From JBDHAC01 sp039589195 (GTDB lineage Bacteria; Gemmatimonadota; Gemmatimonadetes; Palauibacterales; Palauibacteraceae), in the NCBI GenBank assembly GCA_039589195.1, contig JBDHHV010000164.1:1-16565 (forward strand): DNA of 16,565 nucleotides, written 5' to 3'. A model generated the notes under the pieces. That model searched no databases, was not told where the DNA came from, and saw only the letters and a list, made by a program, of their open reading frames with translations. Made by a program: the position numbers and the translations under genes. This document shows positions 1 to 7,449 of the stretch, piece by piece (the first letter of the stretch is position 1; every line of letters starts with the position of its first letter).

Positions 1-1458
1 GGACTCGACGAAGCGATTCAGGCCCACGATGGTCCGTTCGCCTCGCTCGACTTCCTCCTGGAATCGGCGCGAAGAAGTGGCGATCTGGGCCTGGAAGTAA
101 CCGGACTCGATCCCGGGCACGACCCCTCCTATCGCGTCGATCTCGGCGAAGATCTCTTCCGCCTCCGACTCCATCTCGTCAGTCAGCGTCTCCAGGTAGT
201 AGGAGCCGGCGAGCGGGTCGATCGTGTTGGGGACCCCGGTCTCGTACGCGAGGATCTGCTGGGTCCGGAGCGCGATCTTCGCCGCCGCCGCGGTGGGGAG
301 CGCCAGTGTCTCGTCCATCGCGTTGGTGTGCAGCGACTGGGTGCCGCCCAGTGCGGCCGCCAGCCCCTGGTACGCGACCCGAACGATGTTGTTGTGCGGC
401 TGTTGTGCGGTGAGCGAAACGCCGGCCGTCTGGGCATGCGTGCGGAGCTGGAGGCTGTGCGGGTTCTTCGCTCCGTACACATCGCGCATGCGCCGGGCCC
501 AGATCCGGCGACCGGCGCGGAACTTCGCGATCTCCTCGAAAAAGTCGTTGTGGACATCCCAGAAGAAGGAGAGCCGCGGCGCGAACGCATCCACATCCAG
601 CCCGCGCTCGATACCCTTCTCCACGTACGTGAACCCGTTCTTGAGCGTGTAGGCGAGTTCCTGCGCCGCGGTCGAGCCGGCTTCCCGGATGTGGTAGCCG
701 GAGATCGACACGGTGTGGAACAGCGGCGCGCGCTCGGACGACCACTCGAAGATGTCGGTGATGATCTTGAGGGCCGGCTGGGGCGGATAGATCCAGGCGT
801 GCTGCGCCATGTACTCCTTCAGGATGTCGTTCTGGATCGTCCCGCGGACCTTCTCGAACGGGACCCCCTGCTTCTCGGCCGTGACCAGCAGGAAGCAGTA
901 CAGCATGATCGCCGGCCCGTTGATCGTCATGGAGACCGATACCCTGTCGAGCGGGATCCCGTCGAACAGCGTCTCCATATCGGCCAGGCTGGAGATCGCG
1001 ACGCCGCACTTCCCCACCTCTCCCTCGGAGCGGGGGTCGTCGGAGTCGTAGCCCATCAGCGTGGGGAAATCGAACGCCACCGACAGTCCTGTTTGTCCAT
1101 GCTCGAGGAGGTACTTATAGCGCTCGTTGGTCTCCTCGGCGGTAGCGAAACCGGAGAACAGACGCATGGTCCACAGCCGGGTCCGGTACATGCTGTGGTA
1201 GGGGCCGCGCGTGTACGGAAACTCGCCCGGCAGCCCCAGGTCGCGCAGATAGCCGAGCCGGTTGGTGTCGAGCGGCGTATACACCGCCTTCACCGGTCGG
1301 CCGGATATGGTGGTGAAGTTGCCGTCCTCGCGGGTCGAACTGGAGCCGAAGGCCTCATCCCACAGAGCGAGCTGCTCGGCAAGGGCTTCCTCGGTCGTGC
1401 CCAGGCTCGAGTCTACCTCGTCTTCCCGGCGCGATTCGTTATCCAGCACTGTGCTCAT
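1..1458 (-). CDS. Coenzyme B12-dependent acyl-CoA mutase large subunit (methylmalonyl-CoA mutase family; pocket resembles isobutyryl-CoA mutase), 3' end outside the window
   Basis: The frame is open from an ATG at 1458 to base 1, giving 486 residues with no stop, so the gene is partial. It encodes the TIM-barrel catalytic domain of the B12 mutase family, which catalyses carbon-skeleton rearrangement of acyl-CoA thioesters. Recognisable segments are TRGPYHSMY (83-91), GLSVAFDFPT (124-133), TIQNDILKEY (207-216), SISGYH (251-256, His256 matching the catalytic His244 of the Propionibacterium enzyme), FAPRLSFFWDVH and GGTQSLHTNAMDET. Phe101 and Gln219 stand where true methylmalonyl-CoA mutases have Tyr89 and Arg207; isobutyryl-CoA mutase has Phe and Gln there. 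The B12-binding domain is not visible; it may lie beyond the edge or on a separate small subunit. The gene begins 56 bp after meaB, an AAGGGAG lies about 10 nt before the ATG, and it is probably cotranscribed with meaB. Family membership is secure; the substrate is not. Confidence 0.93.
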   Translation of the reverse strand, partial: MSTVLDNESRREDEVDSSLGTTEEALAEQLALWDEAFGSSSTREDGNFTTISGRPVKAVYTPLDTNRLGYLRDLGLPGEFPYTRGPYHSMYRTRLWTMRLFSGFATAEETNERYKYLLEHGQTGLSVAFDFPTLMGYDSDDPRSEGEVGKCGVAISSLADMETLFDGIPLDRVSVSMTINGPAIMLYCFLLVTAEKQGVPFEKVRGTIQNDILKEYMAQHAWIYPPQPALKIITDIFEWSSERAPLFHTVSISGYHIREAGSTAAQELAYTLKNGFTYVEKGIERGLDVDAFAPRLSFFWDVHNDFFEEIAKFRAGRRIWARRMRDVYGAKNPHSLQLRTHAQTAGVSLTAQQPHNNIVRVAYQGLAAALGGTQSLHTNAMDETLALPTAAAAKIALRTQQILAYETGVPNTIDPLAGSYYLETLTDEMESEAEEIFAEIDAIGGVVPGIESGYFQAQIATSSRRFQEEVERGERTIVGLNRFVES

Positions 1459-1514
1459 CCGTCATGACTCCCTTCGATGCGATCCGTCGCGACCACTCGA
1501 CGCGCACGGGCTCC

Positions 1515-2603
1515 TCATACCTCACCTTTGTCGGGCCGTTCCTGGTGCTTGTCGGGCCGGTCCGGGATCTTCGCCACGCCTCCATCGCCATCACGATCCG
1601 CAAACACGCGCTCGTGCAAGTCCGCGGCGATCACGTAGGGCGAGGCCTGTCCCGCCGCCAGCCGGTCCTCGGTGTCCCCACGCGCGCCGTCCCATACGCG
1701 CTCGGCATCGCGCTGCACCCTCCGGACGAGCACGTCGCGTGCACGACGCATCCGTTGTGCCGTGCGGCGGCGATCCAGCTCCCCCTCGGTCGCGAGCCAC
1801 TCCGCGTGCAGGTCCAGCGCTTCCAGCAGCTCGCGGACTCCCTCCCCGTTCGCGGCCACGGTCTGCAGGACCGGTGTCTCCCACCCCTCGGCGGGCTCGG
1901 ACGGGGTCACCTCGATGCGCGCCCCGTGGTGTGATGGGATGTCCCGCAGGGCGTTCCCCCGTCGAATCGCCATCATGACCCGGATCTCTTTCTCGAGTCG
2001 GTCGGCACCGGGCCGATCCGCCTTGTTCACCACGAACAGGTCCGCGACCTCCATCAGGCCCGCCTTCATCGCCTGGATGCCATCGCCGGACTCGGGCACC
2101 AGCACCACGGCGGTGGTGTCGGCCGATGCCGCGATATCCAGCTCCGACTGGCCGACGCCCAGTGTCTCCAGGATCACGCGATCGAAGCCCGCGGCATCCA
2201 TGAGGTCTGCGGCCTCGCGCGTCGCTGTGGCGAGGCCTCCGAGCGAGCCGCGGGATGCCATCGAACGGATGAAGACCCCGGGGGTCGTCGCGAGCCCGGA
2301 CATGCGGATCCTGTCCCCCAGCAGCGCGCCGCCGGTGAACGGGCTGGTAGGATCGACCGCGATGATCCCGACGGTTTGCCCGGCCTCCAGGTAGAAGCCC
2401 GCCAGCTCGGCCGTGAGGGTGGACTTGCCGGCGCCGGGCGGGCCCGTGATTCCAATGCGCCGCGCCTGCCCGACCTGCCCGTGGACGGCGTCGAGGAGCG
2501 CTTCGAAGCCCGCCGTCTCGTCCTCGACCCACGAGATGCCTCGCGCCAGGGCCCGCTGCTCACGGGACATGATCCTCGCGGCAAGATCGGTGGCTCTGCT
2601 CAC
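1515..2603 (-). CDS. meaB: MeaB/ArgK-type G3E GTPase, chaperone of the B12-dependent mutase
   Basis: This is a 362-residue P-loop GTPase. MeaB proteins gate cofactor loading of the mutase and protect it from inactivation, using GTP hydrolysis. The sequence shows a Walker A, GPPGAGKST (54-62), DPTSPFTGGALLGDRIRM (84-101), the ETLGVGQSE stretch (146-154; most relatives read ETVGVGQSE) and the guanine-recognition NKAD (193-196). A charged helical C-terminal part (about 265-330) fits the dimerisation region, and the tail after about 340 is hydrophilic. I chose the GTG at 2603 because it gives the usual N-terminal helix (LAARIMSREQRALARGISWVED). It lies 13 bp after the mgtE stop, and a longer reading would run back into mgtE. 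An ATG at residue 12 is the alternative. The adjacent mutase gene makes it the likely partner. Confidence 0.95.
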   Translation of the reverse strand: MSRATDLAARIMSREQRALARGISWVEDETAGFEALLDAVHGQVGQARRIGITGPPGAGKSTLTAELAGFYLEAGQTVGIIAVDPTSPFTGGALLGDRIRMSGLATTPGVFIRSMASRGSLGGLATATREAADLMDAAGFDRVILETLGVGQSELDIAASADTTAVVLVPESGDGIQAMKAGLMEVADLFVVNKADRPGADRLEKEIRVMMAIRRGNALRDIPSHHGARIEVTPSEPAEGWETPVLQTVAANGEGVRELLEALDLHAEWLATEGELDRRRTAQRMRRARDVLVRRVQRDAERVWDGARGDTEDRLAAGQASPYVIAADLHERVFADRDGDGGVAKIPDRPDKHQERPDKGEV

Positions 2604-2616
2604 GGTCGTGATGCGC

Positions 2617-3978
2617 TCAGAGCAGTACTCCTCGCGCGAGTGCGAGGAGCAAGAGGAATCCAAACAGGTCGGTGAACGTGGTGACGAAGATCGAAGAGGC
2701 GACGGCCGGATCGATCCCGAGACTCTCGAACAAGATCGGGAAGAACGCACCCCCCGTGGAAGCGATGATGAGGTTGCCCCACATCGCGATCATGATCACG
2801 ATGCCCAGCCGTGGGTCGCCCTGTGCGAGCAACACGCCCAACCCTGCGACGATGATTCCGACCGCCAGCCCGTTGATCACACCCACCAGAAGCTCTTTGC
2901 CAACCACCGGCCATCGTTCCGCCAGGGTTTCGTCAGTGGTCGCGATGCGGCGGATCGTCACAGCCAGGGCTTGCGTGCCGGCGTTCCCGCCCAGACCGGC
3001 AATCACCGGCATCACCACGGCGAGGATCACGGCCTGCTCGATCGTCTCACGATAGAGCCACACGACGAGGCCCGCAGCCGAGAGCGTGACCAGGTTGATC
3101 GTGAGCCACGGCAAGCGACTGCGGACCGCGTCCCTGACCGATCCGCGAAGTTTCTCTTCCTCCGATGTGGACGCGAAGCGGAGGATGTCCTCGGTCGTCT
3201 CCGCTTCGACCACGTCGATGACGTCGTCGAAGGTTACCCGCCCCACCAGACGGCCGTGCGGGTCGACGACGCCGATCGCGGGCAGATTGTAGCGGGACAG
3301 GATTCGGCCGACCTCTTCCTGGTCCATGTCCACGGGCACGACCGCCGCGGGCTCTTCGATGAGATCCAGGATCGGGAGAGCGGGGGGCGCGAGAGCCAAC
3401 TTTCTGAGCGTCACGATGCCCCGCAGATGCTGATCGCGGTCGACGACGAAAATCGTGTAGAAATCCTCACGCTCGGAGGCCCGCTCCCGAAGCTGCGCCA
3501 TGGCTTCCGCCGCCGTCGCCTCCGAAGAAACGGAGACCAGGTCGAGCGTCATGATCCCGCCGGCGGAGTCCTCCGGGTACTCGAGCAGCTCTCGGATTTC
3601 CTCGGCTTCGGGAACTCCCAGAGAGTCGAGGACGCGTTGCTGTTCCTCAGGCTCGAGATCGCCGATCAGGTCGGCCGCATCGTCGTCCGCCAGCTCTTCC
3701 ACCAGCTCCGCGATGCGCTCCGGTTCCATCTGGGCCAGGAGATCGGCGGGATGCTCCTCCTCCTCCATCTCGGCGAGTGTGTCGGAGGCGAGCGGCGCGG
3801 GGAGCAACTCGAGCAGGCGGAGGCGAGCCTCCTCCCCCTCTACATGCTCGAGGACATCCGCCAGGTCGCTGGGATGGAGGCCCTCGACGAACTCGAGCAG
3901 ATCCTGCGCGGCATCGCGCTCGAGTAAGTCTTGGATCACGCGGATCGTCTCGGGGAGACGGTCAGCGGTCTCGGACAT
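2617..3978 (-). CDS. mgtE: MgtE-type magnesium channel/transporter
   Basis: The product is 453 residues, the usual MgtE length, and should be an inner-membrane Mg2+ channel gated by cytosolic Mg2+. The order is typical: an acidic superhelical MgtE_N domain (about 20-130, with LADDDAADLIGDLEPEEQQ), two CBS domains (about 140-195 beginning AGGIMT, and 203-262), a connecting helix, then five membrane segments (about 290-450). The pore signature PVIAGLGGNAGTQ is at 324-336. Asp437 in FVTTFTD matches the essential pore aspartate (Asp432) of the Thermus protein. The ATG at 3978 follows GGAGGT (3982-3987) by 3 nt. It leads meaB and the mutase gene, with 13 bp to meaB. I recognise no M-box riboswitch upstream; the leader instead holds a palindromic repeat ending 80 bp before the start codon. 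Confidence 0.97.
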   Translation of the reverse strand: MSETADRLPETIRVIQDLLERDAAQDLLEFVEGLHPSDLADVLEHVEGEEARLRLLELLPAPLASDTLAEMEEEEHPADLLAQMEPERIAELVEELADDDAADLIGDLEPEEQQRVLDSLGVPEAEEIRELLEYPEDSAGGIMTLDLVSVSSEATAAEAMAQLRERASEREDFYTIFVVDRDQHLRGIVTLRKLALAPPALPILDLIEEPAAVVPVDMDQEEVGRILSRYNLPAIGVVDPHGRLVGRVTFDDVIDVVEAETTEDILRFASTSEEEKLRGSVRDAVRSRLPWLTINLVTLSAAGLVVWLYRETIEQAVILAVVMPVIAGLGGNAGTQALAVTIRRIATTDETLAERWPVVGKELLVGVINGLAVGIIVAGLGVLLAQGDPRLGIVIMIAMWGNLIIASTGGAFFPILFESLGIDPAVASSIFVTTFTDLFGFLLLLALARGVLL

Positions 3979-4057
3979 TTGACCTCCATCGGTGTCGGGT
4001 GTGAAAACGTCAGCCGCTAAAGTTAAGGTCGCGACCGCGAGGCGGAACCCCGGTGGA

Positions 4058-4212
4058 GGGAGAGGGTCGCGGGGTCATCTCACTCGCGACGCGGAAGCTG
4101 CGCGGCGCGACCTGCGGTCTCCCGAACACCACCGCATGCGCAGCGCGGACGCACCCCTGAGCGATCAGCGCGCATCTACGGTCGCTCGCAAGAGACCCCA
4201 CGACCCTCTCCC
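4058..4212. repeat. Palindromic repeat copy A (about 155 bp)
   Basis: The ends form a 19-bp terminal inverted repeat, GGGAGAGGGTCGYGGGGTC, at 4058-4076 and inverted at 4194-4212, with 18 of 19 bases matching. Inside, the left arm carries GACGCGGAAGCTGCGCGG (arm type 2) and the inverted right arm carries GAGCGACCGTAGATGCGCGC (arm type 1). The same two arm types occur in copies B and C, so copy A has the opposite orientation to those two. The central part (about 4110-4165) is not shared. It could be a non-autonomous mobile element, a REP-like element or a structured RNA. Confidence 0.8.
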
Positions 4213-4289
4213 GAAGCCAGGGAGTGCGGAGTCAGCGCGGTCGTGGGCCATTCCGCCGGGAAGCAACGCCCTTCTCCCTCCCCCCTCCT

Positions 4290-4439
4290 GAGAGCCGGCG
4301 GATACTCCCTCGCAGAGCGACCGTTGGCGCGCGCTGGGTGGTTGTGATTCGTCCTGGGGCGCAGGCGATACGCGGAGGACTGCGAGGCGTGGCACCGCGC
4401 GACTTCCGTGTCGTGAGCGAGGGAGTGCCGCAGGCTCTC
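4290..4439. repeat. Palindromic repeat copy B (about 150 bp)
   Basis: The ends are GAGAGCCGGCGG and, inverted, GAGAGCCTGCGG; both arms continue as ACTCCCTCGC, so about 22 of 24 end positions pair with one gap. The left arm then reads GAGCGACCGTTGGCGCGC (4315-4332). The inverted right arm carries ACACGGAAGTCGCGCGG. Copy C shares both arms, but the middle (about 4335-4390) does not match it. No open frame or conserved gene is associated with it. Confidence 0.8.
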
Positions 4440-4447
4440 GTCCGCGC

Positions 4448-4509
4448 GTCGCGAGTGAGGGAGTGCCGCCGGTCCCCCCCGGCGCCGTGTGTGCCGCCGG
4501 CTCTCGCCC
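4448..4509. repeat. Duplicated right arm of copy B, apparently interrupted
   Basis: Bases 4448-4472 repeat 4410-4434 directly, with 22 of 25 positions identical (shared core GAGGGAGTGCCGC). The matching outer end, GTGCCGCCGGCTCTCG, reappears at 4492-4507 after a C-rich spacer. This looks like a second arm broken by a short insertion. It lies just downstream of the ybeY stop, so its GC-rich hairpins could also act in 3'-end formation, although no U-tract follows. Confidence 0.6.
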
Positions 4510-4516
4510 ACTGCGG

Positions 4517-4960
4517 CTACAAGGAGCCGAGCAGCTTCTCCTGCAGGCGGAACATCTCCGACTCGTAGCGCTCCTCCCCACCGGGGTGGTCGTGACCCAG
4601 AAGATGAAGGACCGCGTGGATCACCAGCCGCAGCACCTCCTGGGACCATTCGATCGCCTCGGTCTCGGCGGACCGGCGGGCCACATCGGGGCAAACGTAG
4701 ATATCGCCCAGAAGCGAGCCGCCTCGCCCCTCCACCTCACCGAGATTGAACGCGAGCACGTCGGTCGCTGCATCGATGCCGTGGTAGACTCGATTCAGGG
4801 CCCGCACTTCCGCCTCGGGCACGAAGCTGATGGAGAGCTCGGCACCACGCAGTTCCCCGGTGCCGAAGGCGGTTTCTGCCGCCAGGCGTACGCGCGCCTC
4901 GAGATCCGCCAGGGCGGGCCACTCCTCCAGCCGGTTGATGTGTAGATCGGGAGCGGCCAA
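4517..4960 (-). CDS. ybeY: Endoribonuclease YbeY (rRNA maturation and ribosome quality control)
   Basis: The product is 147 residues, the normal YbeY length. YbeY is a zinc-dependent single-strand endoribonuclease acting in 16S rRNA 3'-end maturation and 70S quality control. The metal site HAVLHLLGHDH is complete: His115, His119 and His125. The usual first spacer residue Gly is Ala116 and the usual Tyr before Asp-His is His123, both mild changes. The substrate-groove motif TDVLAF is at 66-71 and GDI at 85-87. The start is a TTG at 4960, 5 bp after the pgpH stop; there is no in-frame ATG upstream of the domain, and the TTG gives the expected short N-terminus. It is the last gene of the phoH-pgpH-ybeY run, a common conserved order. 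Confidence 0.95.
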   Translation of the reverse strand: MAAPDLHINRLEEWPALADLEARVRLAAETAFGTGELRGAELSISFVPEAEVRALNRVYHGIDAATDVLAFNLGEVEGRGGSLLGDIYVCPDVARRSAETEAIEWSQEVLRLVIHAVLHLLGHDHPGGEERYESEMFRLQEKLLGSL

Positions 4961-4965
4961 TCCGC

Positions 4966-7449
4966 CTAGCGCTCGCCCGAATCGCGTTCGGCACCCCAGT
5001 CGCGCTCGGGCCGGGAGGCCACGCTTGGGGTGCGCGAGCCCGAGGCCAGGCGGCCCTCGGTCTGCCGCGGCGCCTCCGTCTCCGCCGAACCTTCGTCGGC
5101 CCGGGTCGAGGGACCTTCGCCGATCCTCACATCGGTTTGGACCGGCCCGACGTCGCTCATCTCCGATGCATCATCGGAGAGCGCGGGCCCCGCTACCTGG
5201 GGATAGTCGATACGGTGGTGGTACAGCCCCGTGAGAACGTGGGCGAACTCGGTCTTCACGCGATCCAGGTCGCGGAACGTGAGACCACACTCGTCCAGCT
5301 GGCCTTCCTCCACACGGGCGTTCACGAGCTCGTCGATCAGCGCGCGGATTCGCTCGGGGCTCGGGTCCGACAGCGTGCGCGAGGCCGACTCCACCGCATC
5401 CGCCAGCATGACGATGGCGGTTTCCTTGCTCTGTGGCTTCGGACCGGGGTAACAAAAGTCGTTGGGGTCGAAGTCGAGGCTCCCCTCGTCTTCTCGCGCT
5501 TTTGCCAAAAAATAGCGGATCTGTTGTGTCCCGTGGTGTTCGCGGATGAAGTCCTTGAGCACACCCGGCAGCTTCGCCTCGTCTGCTAGTGCCAGACCTT
5601 CCCGTACGTGATCGCGCAGGATCTCGGCGCTCTGCGAGGGGCGGATCCTGTCGTGCGGATTGAGACCCTTCGGCTGGTTCTCTATGAAGTACTGGGGTCG
5701 CGTCAACTTGCCGATGTCGTGGTAGTAGACACCGACGCGCGTGAGCCGCGCCCTCGCCCCGATCGTGAGGCTCGCTGCCTCGGCCAGATTGGCGACGTTG
5801 ATCGAGTGCGCGTACGTGCCCGGGGCCTCTCGCGCCAATCGTCGCAGCAGAGGGCGGTTCATGTCGGCGAGCTCGAGCAGGGTCTGGTCGGTAGTTCGCC
5901 CCGTCAGCGCTTCGAGAGCCGGGAGCGCCGCACCCATCGCGAGCGCTGTGCAGGCCGTCGCCGTACCGAATCCCCACAAGGACGTGGTCGCGAGCGCACG
6001 CCAGTCGAAATGGCCCATCAGGAGGAGTGCCAGGCCCGCGAACACGTAGCCGCCGGTGATCAACGCGATCAGGATCCAGCTCTGCGACCGGCGCCGGATC
6101 TCACGCACCGCGAGCGCACCCGCCGCGCCCGCCGTCGCCATGAGGAACGGCACGGGGAGCCCTTCGAACGCCGGCTGACCCAACAGGATCCCCGCAATCG
6201 AGGCCACGACGAGGAGCGCCAGGAAGCCGTCGAACAACGCCCCCACAAGCAGCGAAGCGAACGCGATCGGGATTAGCGCCGGCGGGCTCTCGGCGGCCGC
6301 GATGATCCCGGCTACCACGAGCACGAGCGCGATTAGGAAGAAGATCACCGACACGCTGCGAGCATCCTCGTACACCTCGCGCCGGAACGAATGGATCGCC
6401 AGGACGAGAATCCCCAGGAGTCCGCCGCTGAACAGGACGACGCCCAGGTCGCGCCAGAAGCGAGCGGCGCCCGAGTCGGTCAACCCCTCCTCGACCAGGT
6501 GCGCCCGGTACGCCCTCAGCTTCTCCATCTCGACGCGCCCGATCGGCTCGTGCTGCGTGATGATGCGCTCGCCCTCTCGCACGAACCCGGTCGTTCGGTT
6601 GCGGTCGACCGCCGCGCGCGCTTGCAGGCGGGCATCCCGGGTCGCGTTGCGGTCCAGCGTCAGCGTCGGCTCGCTGAACAGCACGAGCAGTGTGTAATAC
6701 GTGACCCTTCCTGCCGCCGTGCGGGTGCGGGCGTTCCGCTCGATGGACTGCGTGAAGAACTGATCCATCGTAATGATCGAGTCGCGCGCCCAAAGCCGGT
6801 CACGGTCCCCTTCGCGGATCACGACCGTGGTGGAGGTCACATCCTGGAGGTCCACCGAGTGCGCCACGCCGGGGCGAAGTAATTCGTCGAACGCCGATTC
6901 GACCGCGGCTCGCAGGCGCTCCCGTTGCCCAGGGTCGGCGAGCAGCTCGAGCTGGTCCCGTCTCGGAAAGGTCACTCCGGCGCGGGTCAGGATATCGCCG
7001 ATTCCGGCTTCGGTCGCGCGTGCCCTCGCTTCCGGGTCCTGGTCCTCGGGATCCGCCAGATCCCGCCCCTCCAGGACACGTATCAGCGAGTCGAGGCTGG
7101 CGAACAGCGCGTTGGATCTCGCGATCGCCGTGTCGGCCGCTGTGGGATCGCGCGCGAAGATCGAGTAGATCCCCGCCTCCGCGTCACGTCGCTCGGCCTC
7201 GAGCTGTGTGTCGGACTTGTACACGGTGTAGGAGGTGCGGGCGATTACATCCCGATTCGCCACTTCTCCTTCTTCGAGCCCCGCGAACTCGGGGAGCGTC
7301 GGCCGCGCGAAGAGCCACGGAAGCATCACCGCGATGCCCAGCGCGAGCAGGGCGCGGAACCCGTGGTGCACATAGTCGTCGCGCCAACCCCCGGCGGGAG
7401 GCCGATCAACGGCTCGCAGGCCATCGCGCAGGCGGGTCCACAGGTTCAT
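4966..7449 (-). CDS. pgpH: 7TM-HD cyclic-di-AMP phosphodiesterase (PgpH/YqfF type)
   Basis: The protein has 827 residues. It has one N-terminal membrane helix (about 31-48), a large extracytoplasmic domain (about 50-330) of the 7TMR-HDED kind, a block of seven membrane helices (about 333-510) and a cytoplasmic HD domain (about 545-700). HD features seen are HSINVANLAEAA (from His548), YYHDIGK (His577-Asp578), FIENQPKGLNPHD (588-600), EHHGT (637-641) and Asp684 in ADAVES. In Listeria and Bacillus relatives this domain hydrolyses c-di-AMP to pApA; that activity is transferred by homology. After about residue 750 a 75-residue hydrophilic tail rich in Ser, Glu, Arg and Asp follows the HD domain and looks disordered. 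The ATG at 7449 overlaps the phoH stop by 3 bases (ATGA), implying translational coupling. Confidence 0.95.
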   Translation of the reverse strand: MNLWTRLRDGLRAVDRPPAGGWRDDYVHHGFRALLALGIAVMLPWLFARPTLPEFAGLEEGEVANRDVIARTSYTVYKSDTQLEAERRDAEAGIYSIFARDPTAADTAIARSNALFASLDSLIRVLEGRDLADPEDQDPEARARATEAGIGDILTRAGVTFPRRDQLELLADPGQRERLRAAVESAFDELLRPGVAHSVDLQDVTSTTVVIREGDRDRLWARDSIITMDQFFTQSIERNARTRTAAGRVTYYTLLVLFSEPTLTLDRNATRDARLQARAAVDRNRTTGFVREGERIITQHEPIGRVEMEKLRAYRAHLVEEGLTDSGAARFWRDLGVVLFSGGLLGILVLAIHSFRREVYEDARSVSVIFFLIALVLVVAGIIAAAESPPALIPIAFASLLVGALFDGFLALLVVASIAGILLGQPAFEGLPVPFLMATAGAAGALAVREIRRRSQSWILIALITGGYVFAGLALLLMGHFDWRALATTSLWGFGTATACTALAMGAALPALEALTGRTTDQTLLELADMNRPLLRRLAREAPGTYAHSINVANLAEAASLTIGARARLTRVGVYYHDIGKLTRPQYFIENQPKGLNPHDRIRPSQSAEILRDHVREGLALADEAKLPGVLKDFIREHHGTQQIRYFLAKAREDEGSLDFDPNDFCYPGPKPQSKETAIVMLADAVESASRTLSDPSPERIRALIDELVNARVEEGQLDECGLTFRDLDRVKTEFAHVLTGLYHHRIDYPQVAGPALSDDASEMSDVGPVQTDVRIGEGPSTRADEGSAETEAPRQTEGRLASGSRTPSVASRPERDWGAERDSGER

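Larger units (their letters stand above)
3979..4516. other. 538-bp intergenic region between ybeY and mgtE, largely repeat-derived
   Basis: No convincing gene lies here. Open frames on both strands are arginine-rich, lack family signatures and cross the repeat arms, so I treat them as chance frames. Two large imperfect palindromes (4058-4212 and 4290-4439) and an extra arm copy (4448-4472, with a further fragment at 4492-4507) fill most of it. The remaining mgtE leader (3979-4057) has a GGAGGT ribosome-binding site and a perfect 10-bp palindrome GGTCGCGACC at 4027-4036. No clear sigma70 promoter is visible in it. Confidence 0.7.

Noticed and set aside
179..1009. Long open frame antisense-like to, or out of frame with, the mutase gene
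   Set aside because: It is Arg/Gly/Pro-rich with no family signature, while the overlapping frame from 1458 matches a B12 mutase along its whole length. It is a GC-rich shadow frame.
1439..1465. Eight-codon mini-ORF (ATG at 1465) overlapping the mutase start, as a regulatory leader peptide
   Set aside because: It has no conserved character and the overlap is easily chance; the Shine-Dalgarno spacing fits the mutase ATG at 1458.
328..1467. Plus-strand 379-codon open frame opposite the mutase
   Set aside because: It is a codon-position shadow of the minus-strand gene with no recognisable domain.
2413..3927. Plus-strand 504-codon open frame opposite mgtE
   Set aside because: The minus strand encodes a complete MgtE with every motif; this frame is its antisense shadow.
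4027..4036. Perfect palindrome GGTCGCGACC in the mgtE leader as an operator
   Set aside because: A 10-bp self-complementary string is expected by chance in DNA this GC-rich, and no second copy or promoter frames it.
3979..4057. M-box or other Mg2+ riboswitch ahead of mgtE
   Set aside because: Only 79 bp separate the start codon from repeat copy A, and I see no M-box conserved elements in them.
4058..4439. Integron attC sites or CRISPR repeats
   Set aside because: The palindromes lack the attC core sites (GTTRRRY/RYYYAAC), there are no cassettes or integrase gene, and the copies are not short regularly spaced direct repeats.
4165..4694. Arg-rich open frames across the ybeY-mgtE gap
   Set aside because: They run through inverted repeat arms and into ybeY in the wrong frame. 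There is no start signal or family similarity, so the repeats explain them better.
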